A stretch of DNA of 64,000 nt, taken from assembly GCF_041146395.1 (NCBI RefSeq), contig NC_090989.1:250780843-250844842 (forward strand), given 5' to 3'. How positions within the stretch are numbered: position 1 is the stretch's first letter; each line of letters starts with the position of its first letter. The notes beneath the pieces were generated by a model, which was not told the DNA's origin, made no database searches, and worked only from the letters and a program-made list of their open reading frames with translations. The stretch comes from Eulemur rufifrons (taxonomy: Eukaryota; Chordata; Mammalia; Primates; Lemuridae). Both the position numbers and the translations under genes were made by a program. Of the stretch, positions 40,835-64,000 are shown one piece after another.

Positions 40835-41490
40835 TTTTTTAGCACCTACTGTGTGCCAGGCTCAGGACTGGGCACCAGGGAGATAGAGATAAATGAAACA
40901 TTGTCCTCATTCCCAGAGAGCTTACAGCTTAGCCAGCAAGGTGGATAAGCAAATACCAACAGAGCGCAGGGGGAAGATTCTGGCAGAGGAGGCAGAAGGG
41001 GAAAGGGGACGGGGGCATTTGAGCCATGCCCAGGCTGGTGAAGGGCAGTTAGGGAAGGTTTCAGAAGAGGGGATGTTTGAGCTGGTTTTTATACTATGGG
41101 AGTGGAGGGATAGAGAGACCTGGCATTGCCAGAAGAGAGAATAAATTGTGCAAAGGGTTCAGTAGAATGGAAAAAGTGAAGGTCCAGGGTGGGGTGGGGG
41201 TGAAGCTGACAATGTAGGTTGGAGTCAGATGTTGAAGGGCTTAGAACACTAGGCTAAGGAGCTTGGGCTTCGTCCTGTCGGCAGTGGGCATCCTTATGGT
41301 GTTTCGGGCAGGGGCAACTTGGTCAGCTTTGCTCTTTAGGAAGCTTGCCCTGGCTGCTGTGTGCAGAGTAGGTTTAGAGTGGCAGATGGAGAGCCAGGGA
41401 CATGAGTCAGGACATTATCAAGGTGGCCAGACTGGAGACAATACTGGCCAGGGCAAGGGCATGGGGGTGGGTGTGGAGGAGCAGAGATGG
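40835..41490. repeat. Ancient repeat family A, copy 2, split from its right end by an Alu
   Basis: TTAGCACCTACTGTGTGCCA, CAAAGGGTTCAGTAGAAT, GGCTTAGAACACTAGGCTAA, GGAGCTTGGGCTTCGTCC. Confidence 0.65.
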
Positions 41491-41508
41491 ATTCAAGAGC
41501 TATTTAGG

Positions 41509-41792
41509 GGCCAGGCACGGTAGTTCATGCCTGTGATCCTAGCACTTCAGGAGGCCAAGGCGGGAGTATTCCTTGAGGCCAGGAGTTCAAGACCAGCCTG
41601 ACCCCGTCTCTACAAAAAATAGAAAAACTGAACCACATGGTGGCGCATGCCTGTAATCCCAGCTACTAGGGAGACTGAGGCAGCAGGATCACTTGAGCCC
41701 AAGAGTTTGAGGTTGCAGTGAGGTATGATGACACCACTGCACTGTAGCCCAGGCAAGAGAGCAAGACCCTGTACCCTGTCTGAAAAACAAAA
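41509..41792 (+). mobile_element. Alu dimer
   Basis: GGCCAGGCACGGTAGTTCAT to CCTGTCTGAAAAAC. AAGAGCTATTTAGG is duplicated at 41495-41508 and 41793-41806. The linker is short, so this is an older type. Confidence 0.94.
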
Positions 41793-41874
41793 AAGAGCTA
41801 TTTAGGATAGGAAGCAGAACCTATGCACTCAGTGGGAAGGCAAAGGACCAGGTCCTGGGATTCCAAGGCTGATC

Positions 41875-42310
41875 TGGTCCCCACTGACCATTCCAGGCTC
41901 CTCTCATGACCCTCCCTGCCTCCCTGACCTCTCCCTCCCGGAATGGCTTCTCTGTTCTTCAGATGTGACAAGCCTCTTCCTGCCTCAGGGTCCTCACACC
42001 TTCTGTGTCCTCTGCCTGCAGCACTGTTCCGCCAGCCTGCCCTGCCCTCTCACCCCCTGGCCTTCTCTGGTCTCCCAGATGGATAGGTCAGTCTTGGATC
42101 CTCTGACGGCACCGAGCATGGCTCCTTCCTGGGACTCACTCCAACAGTGACGATACAGTTCTGCTGCTCGTTTAGTACCTGTCACCCCACTTAACCACAA
42201 GCTCTGTGAGGAAAGAACTGAGTCTGACTTACTCCCTGCCACAGCCAAGCACTCGGCATGGAGCGCGGCACTGAGCTGCTCGTTAAACTCTTACTGACTG
42301 GATGAATGAA
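41875..42310 (+). repeat. L2 3' end
   Basis: CCACAAGCTCTGTGAGGAAA, AAGCACTCGGCATGGAGCGC, GCTCGTTAAACTCTTACTGA. Confidence 0.75.
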
Positions 42311-42336
42311 TGTGAATTAATAAACGAGGCTTACTT

Positions 42337-42939
42337 TGTCACGGGAAAAAAAGCCAAACTCTGTAAAATAATTTTAAAGAGATTTATTCTGAGCCAAATT
42401 TGAGGACCATGACCCGGAGCCACGCCCAAGAGGCCTTGAGCAAGTGGACTCGCTGTGGCTGGGTTACAGTTTGGTTTTATATATTTCAGGGAGACAAGGA
42501 TTACAGGTAAAGTCATAAACCAATATGTGGGAGGCACACACTGGTTTAGCCCGAAAAGGTGGGCCATCTCGAAGGGGAGGGCAGGGGGCTTACAGGTTAT
42601 AGGTGGGTTTAAAGATTCTTTGGCTTGTAATTGGTTAACGATATGAAGCTTTGTCTAAAAGCCTGGAATGTTTTAACATAGCTGCTATTTATCAGAGATA
42701 AGCCACAGGACATATGTTCGTTGTGTAAATTGAGGGCCTGTAGGTTTGTCTCAAATACCCTTAGGCCTGTTAATGGGTTATAAAGGATGTCCCCAAGAAG
42801 GGAGCGGGGCATGATAAGGCATGTCTGATCTCCTTCCTCCTGGCAGGCAATTTAGTTTTAGGATATTCCTTTGGCCACGAGGGGGTCCATTTAGTCAGCC
42901 AGTGGGGGGATGAGCCTTAAAATTTTATTTTAGTTCACA
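42337..42939 (-). mobile_element. Solo LTR, ERV1-like
   Basis: On the minus strand it runs from TGTGAACTAAAATAAAATTT to CCCGTGACA, with AATAAATCTCTTTAAAATTA near its 3' side. Plus-strand ACTT flanks it on both sides (42333-42336, 42940-42943), a 4-bp duplication as in ERV1 insertions. No proviral genes. Confidence 0.85.
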
Positions 42940-42943
42940 ACTT

Positions 42944-43530
42944 AGATGCCCTGACATTCACAGTGATGCCGTCCAACAGCAGTTGAATGTAGGAGTTAGG
43001 CTCATGCTTTGATGGGATGACAGATTAGAAAGTTTGTTACCATGAGTGAATCTGGGATGTTTTTGTCTGAGGAAAGACACCTTGGCCAGGGTGGGATGGT
43101 AGTGGGGCTCTGCATTCCACTGGCTGCCCTTGACTTTGCTCTCTACTTTGAAGGATGTGAGATTCAAGCTTTCTGGTGAGATTCAAGCTTGCAGCAGCTA
43201 GAATCATCAACAGCCATTCGCTGCTATGTTGATAGAGGTCTAAGGTCCAAAACAAGGGAGGAGAAAAATCCCTTTGCTCCTCTCTGTCCCTTTCTCACTG
43301 TAACCTGGCACGCTGACAGAAATGAACAGAGGCCCCGGAGCTTCGTCGTATGCAAAGGTGGGAGGCCAGAGACAGAGCTGGAGAGGGCTGGAGCTGCTCA
43401 GCTTGGAGGTGCTCACCCAGGCTTCATGCAGGTACTGGACAAAGCTGGGACCCCCAAGGAGTCTCAGGGAAGTCAACCTCTCATGTGAAGAAGGACTCTC
43501 TTTGTTCAAAGCCATCCAACAGTGAAATTG
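42944..43530. other. Intergenic stretch, nothing recognised
   Basis: Overlapping frames on both strands without recognisable domains. Confidence 0.4.
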
Positions 43531-43535
43531 GCAGT

Positions 43536-43620
43536 CTTGAACTCCTGGCCTCAAGCGATCCTCCTGCCTCAGCCTCCCAAAGTGCTAGGATTGTAGGTGT
43601 GAGCCACTGCACCCAGCCTG
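43536..43620 (-). mobile_element. Alu 5'-end fragment
   Basis: CTTGAACTCCTGGCCTCAAG to CACTGCACCCAGCC, left arm only. Confidence 0.85.
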
Positions 43621-43624
43621 AAAC

Positions 43625-44110
43625 TGACAGGTAGTGAGCTCCCCATCACTGGAGGATGAATGACCTCCTAGTGGAGTTGTTGGAGGAAGGCCCAACTGGA
43701 AGATGGGAGACAACATGGATGACCTTTAAGTTCCCCTCCCTTTGTGAGATGATGTTCTTGCTTTAGGACAGGAAATAGTCATTAAATATTTGTTCTGCCT
43801 GGCTGAGCAATGGAAGGTATCTGCCACCTGCCTCAGAGGCACCTGTAGGCCTGTGTAGGTTCCTGAGAAGGGGCAGGAGGATCTTGAAGCTGAGTTAAGG
43901 ACAACTGGGGGCTTCAGGAAGGGCTTGGCCACAGATCTGGGGCTTCTATGGGTCTGCAGAGGTGACTGTCTGTCTGCCTAGTGCTCCCAAAGGGGCTGTT
44001 CTTAAACAAGAATCCTTCCCATTGACTCATTGTACTATTCTTACAATTTATCTATAGGCTTGTAATCTTTCAAATACACAGGTTTTTAAAAAAAACTGAG
44101 ATTTTAATTT
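43625..44110. other. Intergenic stretch, nothing recognised
   Basis: No gene or nameable repeat. Confidence 0.4.
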
Positions 44111-44116
44111 AAATAT

Positions 44117-44392
44117 ATATATATTTTGAGACAGAATCTCACTCTGTCACCCTAGGTAGAATGCAATGGCATCATCGTAGCTCACTGCAACATCAAACTC
44201 CTGGGCCCAAGCAATCCTCCTGCCTCAGCCTCCTGAGTAGCTGGGACTACAGGCACACACCACGACACTTGGCTAATTTTTCTATTTTTAGTAGAGACTG
44301 GGGCCTCACTCTTGCTCAGGCTGGTCTTGAACTCCTGAGCTCAAGCAATCCTCCTGCCTCGGACGCCCAGAGTGCTAGGATTATAGGCGGCC
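44117..44392 (-). mobile_element. Alu dimer, 5' end clipped
   Basis: TTTTGAGACAGAATCTCACT to AGGATTATAGGCG. The terminal GAGCCACC...GGCC segment is missing. Confidence 0.9.
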
Positions 44393-44395
44393 TAA

Positions 44396-45035
<640 letters not shown>

Positions 45036-45295
45036 CGCATCTTCCTTTTAATATGCTTTATTTTGCCTTTGTTTTGTCTGTTAGTTGTATCTACTTTATG
45101 GTCCAAAAAAAAGGAATAAAAGTAAATGAAAAGAATCATTTCTACTTATATTCATGCCTCATTTTCATACTCTGCAAAATGTTTTCCCATCTGCTATCAC
45201 CACCCACATCCTCACAGCAGCCCTGGGAGGAAGGCAGAGCCAGAATGATCATCTCTACTTCATGCATAGGTCATCTGAGGTCCAGCTGAGAAGAG

Positions 45296-45581
45296 CTTCA
45301 TTCTTCTAAGTGAAGTATCACAAGAATGGAAAAGCAAACACCACACGTACTCACCATTAAATTGGTACTAATTGATCAACACTAACATGCACGTATGGGA
45401 AGTAACATTCATAAGGTGTTGGGCAGGTAGGAGGGGGAGGAGGGGACAGGTAAATCCATGCCTGAAGAATGCAGTGCATGCTGTCTGGGGGATGAGCATG
45501 CTTGCCTGGCAGTGCAAAGGCTATTTATGTAACCAAAGTGTTTGTACCCCCATAATAGTCTGAAATAAAAAATAAAAATAA
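45296..45581 (+). mobile_element. 5'-truncated strepsirrhine L1 3' end
   Basis: AAGTGAAGTATCACAAGAAT, CACGTACTCACCATTAAATT, GATCAACACTAACATGCACG, GTACCCCCATAATAGTCTGA and an AATAAAAATAAAA tail. AAGAG on both sides is a weak duplication. The 3' UTR type is one I associate with lemurs and their relatives. Confidence 0.85.
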
Positions 45582-45586
45582 AAGAG

Positions 45587-45945
45587 TGGCTTTGCTGAGG
45601 TCCCAAAGGTGGTTGGTGGAGGCACTGGCAAAGGAGCCCTGGCTCCAGGCCCTTTCTCTGCCTCCTGCCACCTTCCAGTTGCTGCTTTTTCTTCTCTTTC
45701 TGTTCTGCCTCTCTCACTTTCCCTTTCCCTCTCTCTCTGCCTTGGTCGTTCTCTGTTTTTCTTTCTACTTCAACCTTCCTCTCCCTGTCCCATCCCTCAG
45801 ACTGGAGTCAGCTTTGCAAGTTTTCCAAGATTTTTCTCACCCTAGACATCTGCCAGCCCCACAGCCACAGCCCCATCTCACTGCCTGGAGCAAGCCCTTT
45901 CCGGGTGCCAGGATGCAGAGATTAACTCTGGCCTCTCCAACTAGC
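45587..45945. other. SPINK4 upstream region
   Basis: Pyrimidine-rich sequence (45680-45790, TCTCTCTGCC-like) directly before the promoter. A 122-codon plus frame here is compositional. Confidence 0.4.
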
Positions 45946-45948
45946 CCC

Positions 45949-45981
45949 AGATAAGGTAAGGGTGGGGATCAGCATTATAAA
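45949..45981 (+). promoter_or_regulatory. SPINK4: SPINK4 core promoter: TATA box and a GATA motif
   Basis: TATAAA lies at 45976-45981, 67 bp before the start codon, which leaves room for a transcription start near 46005-46012 and a short 5' UTR. AGATAAGG at 45949-45956 matches the WGATAR site of GATA factors. Intestinal GATA4/6 control would fit goblet-cell expression, but that is inference. Confidence 0.6.
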
Positions 45982-46047
45982 CAGGCTCCATCCTTCCCCC
46001 CGAGCCCAGGCTCCAGCTAGCTCAGGCTACACCATCCCAGGATCAGC

Positions 46048-53995
<7,948 letters not shown>

Positions 53996-54370
53996 CAGAC
54001 AAAAATTAATTTCTTTCACACATAGACCTATGCAGTATGACAGCACCATGCTCCTTCTATATATTGTTACTCTGCCATCCTCATCAGAGTTTCCACCTCA
54101 AGGTCCAAGACAGCTGTTCCAAATCCAGCCATCATGTCTACATTCCAGGCCACAGAGAGGAGGAAAGAAGGGCATACCATCTGCGTCCAAAGATATTTCC
54201 CATAAGGTGTACGTACTTTGTTCATATCCCATTGGCAAAAATGTCTCTTGGCCATGCTGGAACAAAGAGACTGAGAAATAGTCTCTATCTGGTTGGCCAT
54301 GTATTAAACTAAGAATTAGGGGTTCACTTTTTGTAGGAGGAGGACAAAGTGGATACTGGTGACATCTAAA
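53996..54370. repeat. Old medium-copy repeat
   Basis: AGCATAAACAGACAAAAATT, AATTTCTTTCACACATAGAC, TGGTTGGCCATGTATTAAAC. Family not named. Confidence 0.45.
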
Positions 54371-55410
54371 ATCTCTGCCCTAAGTGGAAAGCCCCTCTTA
54401 CAACCAAGTGGTGCAGCCCAGCCAAGCATCTCTTCAGTGACCCTTCCTTCCACTCATAATCTGAGGAATCACAAAGATTAAGCCCGAACAACGTGCTGGG
54501 CCCCACTCTGGAAGAAATACCTAATTCCCCACTTACAGATTTAGAATCTGGCCCCATCTTTGGGAACCATGCCAAAACTAAGTGTTGGCCCCTAAATACC
54601 ATATCTATGGCATGTGACCCTTCTGCCCTGGCCGTTACTAATTGGTCAAGATTCTTCCCCAGGATTTTTCAAACTGGAAATAAGAAAACAGAGGTAGTTC
54701 CCCTCTGGTAGTAAAGCTGCAGGATATGCAACATGGGAGGTCCTGGCAGCTGAGCTTCCTACTTTCTGGAAGAAGCAGGACTAAGGATGCTGTGGACATG
54801 CAAAGAGAAGAGTAATGCCCAGTGTTTGAGTTTCTTAAGCCCAGCTGCCCTTGATCTTCTCAGAGTTACATGGGTTAATGTGATATCCCGCCCATAAATT
54901 TTCTATTTTGCCCAATCTCTTTGGAATTGGGTTTCTGGTACTTTCAACTACAAGAGTCCTGACTATTATATGAAGAAGGGCATCTCACAGGAGGTTATCT
55001 TTAAGTTGTGCCTTGAAGGATGCGAAGAAATCACTGACTAAATACAGAATGTGTGGAAGAATTCTTCCGGCTCTGAGGCTGAGGATCAATTTGTGGGATC
55101 ACATATCCCCATCTGTTCCCCTCATGGTAGGACTTATCATGTCCCAGGAAAGTGAGTAACTGACAAGGGTGTTCTTTCCCCATTCACAGGCAGAGGTGGT
55201 GCTCTTGGACGAGCAGATCTGTGTGAGTGGGCCCTGTGTGCCCAGGTCCCAGTCACCAACCTGCACATCTGCCCAGCAATCCATGCCTTAAGGCCTCTTT
55301 TCTCAACCCTTAAAAAAGACAGTGGCTATTAACACTGTAAATTGCAGTGCTGACAGCACTTTAGCAGTCAGGTGCACCTATGGAAACTTCACTATTAATG
55401 AGTGCTTTCA
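54371..55410. other. Spacer between SPINK4 and BAG1, middle part
   Basis: An old repeat ending AACTACAAGAGTCCTGACTA lies near 54946-54965. No gene recognised. Confidence 0.4.
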
Positions 55411-55414
55411 TTAG

Positions 55415-56060
55415 TCATTCATTCTCCAAATATTTATTGAGATCCCACTATATACAAGACAATGTGCTGTTAACAAGACAAAGAAGCTCCTTCACCCCAG
55501 GAACTTACAGTCTAGTATTAAGGGCAAATACTAATCAAATAAACCCAAATAAGCCATCATGGACTATGATAAATGCTGTGAAAGAAAAGTTATGGGAAGC
55601 CATGAGAAGATACCACATGGGGGGCGATATGGTTTTGGACAGTAGGTGAGGTTTCTCCGTGGAAGAGATATTTGAGTTAAATTCTGAAGGATGACTAGGA
55701 GCTACCTACAGAAGTGGTGGGGGTGGAGGAAGGATGGTGAGGAGCTGTCCAAGCAGAGGTAGCAGCATGTGCAAAGACCCCTGAGCAGGAGAGAGCACCG
55801 TGCTTGAGAGGGCACTATGCATCTGAGGTCCTGAAAGAAGACCAGAGTGGCGGACAGCAGAGAGCAAATAAGAGAAAGGCTTGAAATAAGATACCAGAAG
55901 GCATGGGGTAAGGACTTTGGCCTTTATTCTAAGAGAATGGGGAGCCATTGGAGGTTTCTAAAAAAGGGACTACCGTGATTAAGACTTGCACTTTATGATC
56001 ACTCAGGCTGCTCTGTGGAGAACGAACTGGAGAGGGCCAGAGAAGAAGTGGAGACACTAA
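55415..56060. repeat. Ancient repeat family A, copy 5
   Basis: CCAAATATTTATTGAGATCC, AGCAGCATGTGCAAAGACCC, GGTAAGGACTTTGGCCTTTA, AATGGGGAGCCATTGGAGGT, GATCACTCAGGCTGCTCTGT. The best preserved copy here. Confidence 0.7.
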
Positions 56061-56139
56061 CATAGAAGGAGAGAGGAAGAGAGAGAATAAGAGCACAGGC
56101 ATGTGCAACCCCACGTTGGTTGCAACACACTACAGTAGA

Positions 56140-56355
56140 GATTAAAAGCACTGGCTCTAAAATCAAACTGCCCAGCTTTGTGTCCTGGCTTTGCCATTTA
56201 TTCTACGACCTTGAGCAAATTACCTGAGTTCTCTCAGTTTCCTTATCTCTAAATGGGGATAATACCTGTTTACCTGTTAGCTTATGTGAGAATTAAATGA
56301 CTAATGTATATATAAAGAACTTAAAACAGTGTCCAGCACACAGTAACTTCTCATT
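56140..56355 (+). repeat. MIR SINE
   Basis: AAGCACTGGCTCTAAAATCA, TCTCAGTTTCCTTATCTCTA, GAGAATTAAATGACTAATGT, CAGTGTCCAGCACACAGTAA. Nearly full length. Confidence 0.92.
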
Positions 56356-56629
56356 AAGTGTAGTGTGGCCCAAGGCCACCCAGCTACTATATAAAAACAG
56401 ATCAACAGTGAACCACTCTGATTAAAGCTGAGAGTGGGTGGGCTAGGCCCTGAACCTCGTCCATGCGTCCATCTCTACCATTGCCTTGTCTAAGGTCTTA
56501 CCCACCCAGTCCTAAATTCCTGGCACTTCAATGACTCCTGCTCTGCCAAATGAGTGGCCTGTTAGGAATCTGTCGCCTGAGCACTATGTTGAAAAATGAG
56601 GTGACAGCAGCTGACCAGTGTAAGAAGAG

Positions 56630-57635
56630 TTCTAGCATGCAAGGCCACTCTGAACTTTATTAAACATAAATTATTACTAGCGCCACAAAAGGTTTTTCCT
56701 CATCAATCAAAAAAACAAAAACAAACCCTCTTCTGCTCAATGATGGGCATATAATAACAATAAGGGGGAATAGTCCACAAAATGGACAGGAAGAGCCTTG
56801 AAGGAAATATAGACCTCAGAAGGGTATGACTAACAGAAATGCCTTTGAAGGAGGCACATGTCACTCCTGAGACGTTTATGGTTAGCTTCACCACCTGCCT
56901 GCTTCACTCACTCTGGCTCCCCCTCTTTGCCTTCTGACGCCATGGTTCCAGTCTGGTTTCAAGCAGACCCAAGTTAGAACACTGGGTTCTAACCTTCCAA
57001 AGATTTGCTTGAAGACAAGGAAGTCCATGCATCAACCACAAGCCCCATCCCAGGAATGGCCCCCTGATATCTCAGGCCTGTGTCTAGGCAGGGTCACTGG
57101 GAGGTGAGGATAAGATCTATAAACAACCCAGCCAGATGTTCTGGAATTAGGTCACCATGAGGGATATCTAGACTACTTGTGTGCCAAACACTTGTTCTAA
57201 GCCATTCCCACCATTCCTGACTAGATGCAAACTCCTATTGATTCTGGTTTTACATCTATGGGACGATGGGATCACAAAGACAAAAAAGGCCTCATGTATC
57301 TGAAGACCAAGGTAGACTATAAACCCAGAACTAGCCCAGGACAAACCACGAGCTCTCTCCAGCCCAAAGAAAGCACCCAAAAGTAAAAAGAGCTGGGAAA
57401 ACTTGGGCAGAGGAGGCCCCCTCCAGAAAAGATGGGCTGCTGGACAGCACAGTGACACACAGAACAAGAAAACAGACAGGTGCTCTACTTAAGATCACAA
57501 AGACAATACTTTTTCATTGAGAACCGGTGTAGGAGTCCCCTGGCAGCCCTGGAGAAATCAGGAAACTTCTCTTCCAGAGACGGCAGAGCTGGCGGTACTA
57601 TTGTTTAGGGCAACATAGCCTTTCTCTGCTGCACC
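56630..57635 (-). other. BAG1: Probable BAG1 3' UTR and polyadenylation signal
   Basis: This is non-repetitive sequence downstream of the BAG1 stop. The first AATAAA on the minus strand after the stop is at 56656-56661 (TTTATT on plus), giving a 3' UTR of about 1 kb. That would leave roughly 3.8 kb between the SPINK4 and BAG1 transcript ends. The signal was chosen by position only. Confidence 0.5.
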
Positions 57636-61565
<3,930 letters not shown>

Positions 61566-61724
61566 CTAAAATGGTTAAGAATAAAATAAAGTCAATAATC
61601 ACCAAGAACAGCAGCCTCGTCAGGAAAAAAGCTGACCAAAATTGGGCTAAATCACTCACCTAAAAAGAATGGTCTTAAATTAACTATGCTGCTTCTTGGA
61701 AAGCAAGTCAAAAGGTTATACATT

Positions 61725-62980
61725 TAAAGTTCAGGCATTTATGAGGAGAAAAGATTTTTTCCTCCCTCTCTGGAGGCTTGGGAAGAGTTAGTCTGTTGTG
61801 CCAAGATAGTGCTAAGAGTCCTCAGATAGCTGTATACTGTAAATTACGATATAATGCCAAAATGCAGCAAAATATTTCAGCTACAAGTTATAAGTTTGGT
61901 CATTTGGAAGCTTGACTTTTTGGTTTGCTATAATGTTAAAACCTCTAATGGGTGTTAGTTTCTCTGAAGTATATTATTATTGACTTTTCCTATAAAACAA
62001 AGCATTAAGTTATCTTTCCTGCCTGCCTTACATTGTATACTAGACTTCATTGTTGTCTCTCATGCTTCTTGGGTTACTTACTGATTTATGCTAGCCATGG
62101 AAAGCTATCAATAACAGTTTCATGCTTATACCAAAGAATTAAATCTGATCCTTAATATCTGATATTTTGCCAGTACTTAGACTGATAAGGGATTATTGGA
62201 AGCCAGTCACAGAATTTGAAAATAAACTCAGTTTCTCTTTAGCTATTTGATGCTTTTCATAGAGGCCAAGAACTCACTGCAAAACATTTTTGCAAATATG
62301 AATGCTTATATTTGGTCCAGGAACAACACATTTTATGCTGGTTTAGAATTACTGGTAGTTTATTTTAAGGCAAAGGAAAAGCAACTGAGCGTGAATTTGC
62401 TGTCTTTAGAACAGTTTATGAAAATATGGTATAAAGGTGTTTTTATTTTCCTGTTAAATATTATTGTACAGAACTATTATTAATGCCATTTTTTGGAAAA
62501 CCTTAAAAATTGCCCCAAATGTTGACATTTAAATGCGTCAAATAACAGTGTCTTTGGTATATTAAACTTTTGCTCTTCATGCATCTGTAATTTAATTTTC
62601 AAGTATAAAATTTTGCCTTTGGTACAACTAAATTAAAACTCTTGAGTAATAACATGATGTATATAAACAAAACAATATGCTTTGTTGGAGGAAAATTTCC
62701 TTTCTTGGAATGTGGTTGTAGTCATCCTTGTTCAGTTCTTAAAAGTTTTTGTTTTTGTTTTAAACAGGATGCAACTTAAAATTTCCTTTGCATCAAGGTG
62801 TATGCAAAACATTGATGCAGTGCATCATAAAATGAAAGTTTGTATTTAATGAGGAGGTGCTTTACACTGTACTTTTTGGTGTTTTTTGGAAAAGTTACAT
62901 TTAGATCTATTCTGAAGCTGTTCACTTTTAACAAATAAAATGTTACAGGTTTCACATGATTTATTCTTAAAAAAAAAAAA
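61725..62980 (+). pseudogene. 5'-truncated processed retrocopy of an unidentified mRNA 3' UTR
   Basis: This is about 1.25 kb of AT-rich sequence without a long reading frame. AATAAA lies at 62934-62939, and an A-tail begins about 30 nt later at 62969. AAAAGGTTATACATT occurs at 61710-61724 and again at 62981-62995, right after the tail, so the insertion ends are well defined. I do not recognise the parent transcript. It lies in a BAG1 intron in the opposite orientation. Confidence 0.85.
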
Positions 62981-63004
62981 AAAAGGTTATACATTAAGGT
63001 TTTC

Positions 63005-63290
63005 CATATACACATATACAAAGACTCCAGACTACAGAGAATGTATTAGGCAAACATTCTGGTGAGGGCCCTGACAGCTTGGGTTGAGAGAATGGAGCCA
63101 ATTCAAGTGCTAGATTCAGCCTCAGCCCTGGACTGATCAACAGCCAGACTGAGGCCTGCAGGGTAAACAAATCACAGTGAACACCTGTGAGGAATCCAGA
63201 ATGGCAAGACAGGCAGAATTCTATTCCTTTAAATGGAATTCCTATTAATAAATGTCAGCTTCCAACTGAGCTCTCCTATTTAACATGATG
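63005..63290. other. BAG1 intron, unassigned
   Basis: No exon or nameable repeat. Confidence 0.4.
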
Positions 63291-63294
63291 ATAA

Positions 63295-63520
63295 TGATAA
63301 CAATGATGAATACTTTTACAGAACATTCCCAACATGCCAGACACTATCCTAAGCACATTACCTGTATTATATTTTTAAGTCTTTTCAGAACCCTATGAAG
63401 GAGGTACTGTTTTACAGATGACGAAATGGAGACTTAATGTAGTAGAGTAACCTAAGGTCACACAGCCCAAAAGAGGTGGAGCAGATTTAAGTTCAGACTT
63501 GGCTCCACACACTCCAGGTC
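63295..63520 (-). repeat. MIR SINE in a BAG1 intron
   Basis: ACATGCCAGACACTATCCTA, GTACTGTTTTACAGATGACG, GTCACACAGCCCAAAAGAGG. Confidence 0.9.
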
Positions 63521-64000
63521 AGCTCTTACTAGAGGTCTCATAGCTTCTTCGAACTCAACCCTTGAGTCCTGCCTGTTGCACATCACAGTTCTCTCTGACC
63601 CTTAAGGAAAAAAATCAGAATATTTTCCCTTCTCTCACCTAAACAACTGGTAGCCAGGTTCAGCAGCTTCCTGCTTTGTTATGCCATCACAAATTGTTCA
63701 TTCCTCTCTGTGGTCAAATCCTTAGTTCCAGTCTCCTGGCAGTTCCAAGTTCCAAATTAGGTTTCTTTGCCTCCACTTTGCTAATCTCTGCTCTCTCTAC
63801 TCAGCTACTTCACTATAAGTACGGGAACTTCATATGCTCAACAATTGCACTGTGTCACAATTCAAGGCTGGCCACAGCCCTCTCTCATCACCCAAGGGGC
63901 TGCTGCCCTCACCTGTCACCCACTGACTCGTTCTCTCCCCTGCTTGGCTCTTTAGTCTGAACCTGTCCTTTCAGTCAAAGAACATTTTCCTCTTGTGGAA
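63521..64000. other. Window end inside a BAG1 intron
   Basis: No BAG1 ubiquitin-like exon is visible. The 94-codon plus frame at 63676-63960 has no recognisable homology. Confidence 0.45.

Noticed and set aside
40485..40948. Overlapping plus-strand frames of 133 and 150 codons
   Set aside because: They start in an L2 end and run into an ancient repeat. No recognisable protein.
45586..45954. 122-codon frame just upstream of SPINK4
   Set aside because: It lies over a pyrimidine-rich tract next to the promoter and has Leu/Phe/Pro-rich composition without homology.
61566..64000. Search for upstream BAG1 exons (ubiquitin-like domain)
   Set aside because: No frame with suitable splice sites or ubiquitin-like sequence. 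The region is intron with a retrocopy and a MIR.

Overview
This is a stretch of mammalian nuclear DNA. The protein matches, splice sites and interspersed repeats point to a primate, and specifically to a strepsirrhine, probably a lemur. Most of the dimeric Alu copies carry the long linker in which TAAAAATAGAAAGAAAT is followed by a second GGACAACTAAAAATATA block, and a right arm reading GAGCTAGGCTGACGCCA. I associate these with lemuriform Alu subfamilies. A 5'-truncated L1 tail near 45.3-45.6 kb ends in the GTACCCCCATAATA...TGAAATAAA form that I associate with strepsirrhine L1.

Only two protein-coding genes are recognisable, and they lie tail to tail. SPINK4 (plus strand, four exons, coding 46048-52565) encodes a secreted single-Kazal-domain protein. 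BAG1 (minus strand) enters from the right with its last four coding exons (57636-61565), which make up the Hsp70-binding BAG domain. Its first exons lie beyond base 64000. The same neighbour order is found on human chromosome 9p13.3, from memory B4GALT1 - SPINK4 - BAG1 - CHMP5. The left 46 kb would then be the spacer between B4GALT1 and SPINK4.

The left 46 kb contains no gene that I can support. It holds retrocopies, Alu and Alu-monomer SINEs, MIR and L2 remnants, old L1 fragments, MER5A/MER20-type DNA transposons, two solo LTRs and simple repeats. The clearest retrocopy is a UBE2W copy on the minus strand (6429-8048). Its reading frame is otherwise open, but the initiator ATG is put out of frame by two extra bases. 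A 3'-truncated U4 snRNA pseudogene lies at 27361-27432, inside a clean target-site duplication.

The right part holds both genes. Their introns and the 5 kb between them carry old repeats, an Alu monomer in the probable SPINK4 3' UTR, a well preserved Alu just downstream of the next-to-last BAG1 exon, and an unidentified 3'-UTR-like retrocopy of about 1.25 kb in a BAG1 intron (61725-62980). No CRISPR array, operon, CpG-island promoter or prokaryote-like system is present. I found no evidence of an undescribed biological system. The best leads are the unusual Kazal core of SPINK4, the UBE2W retrocopy, the BAG1-intron retrocopy and a 50-bp direct repeat in the BAG1 intron.
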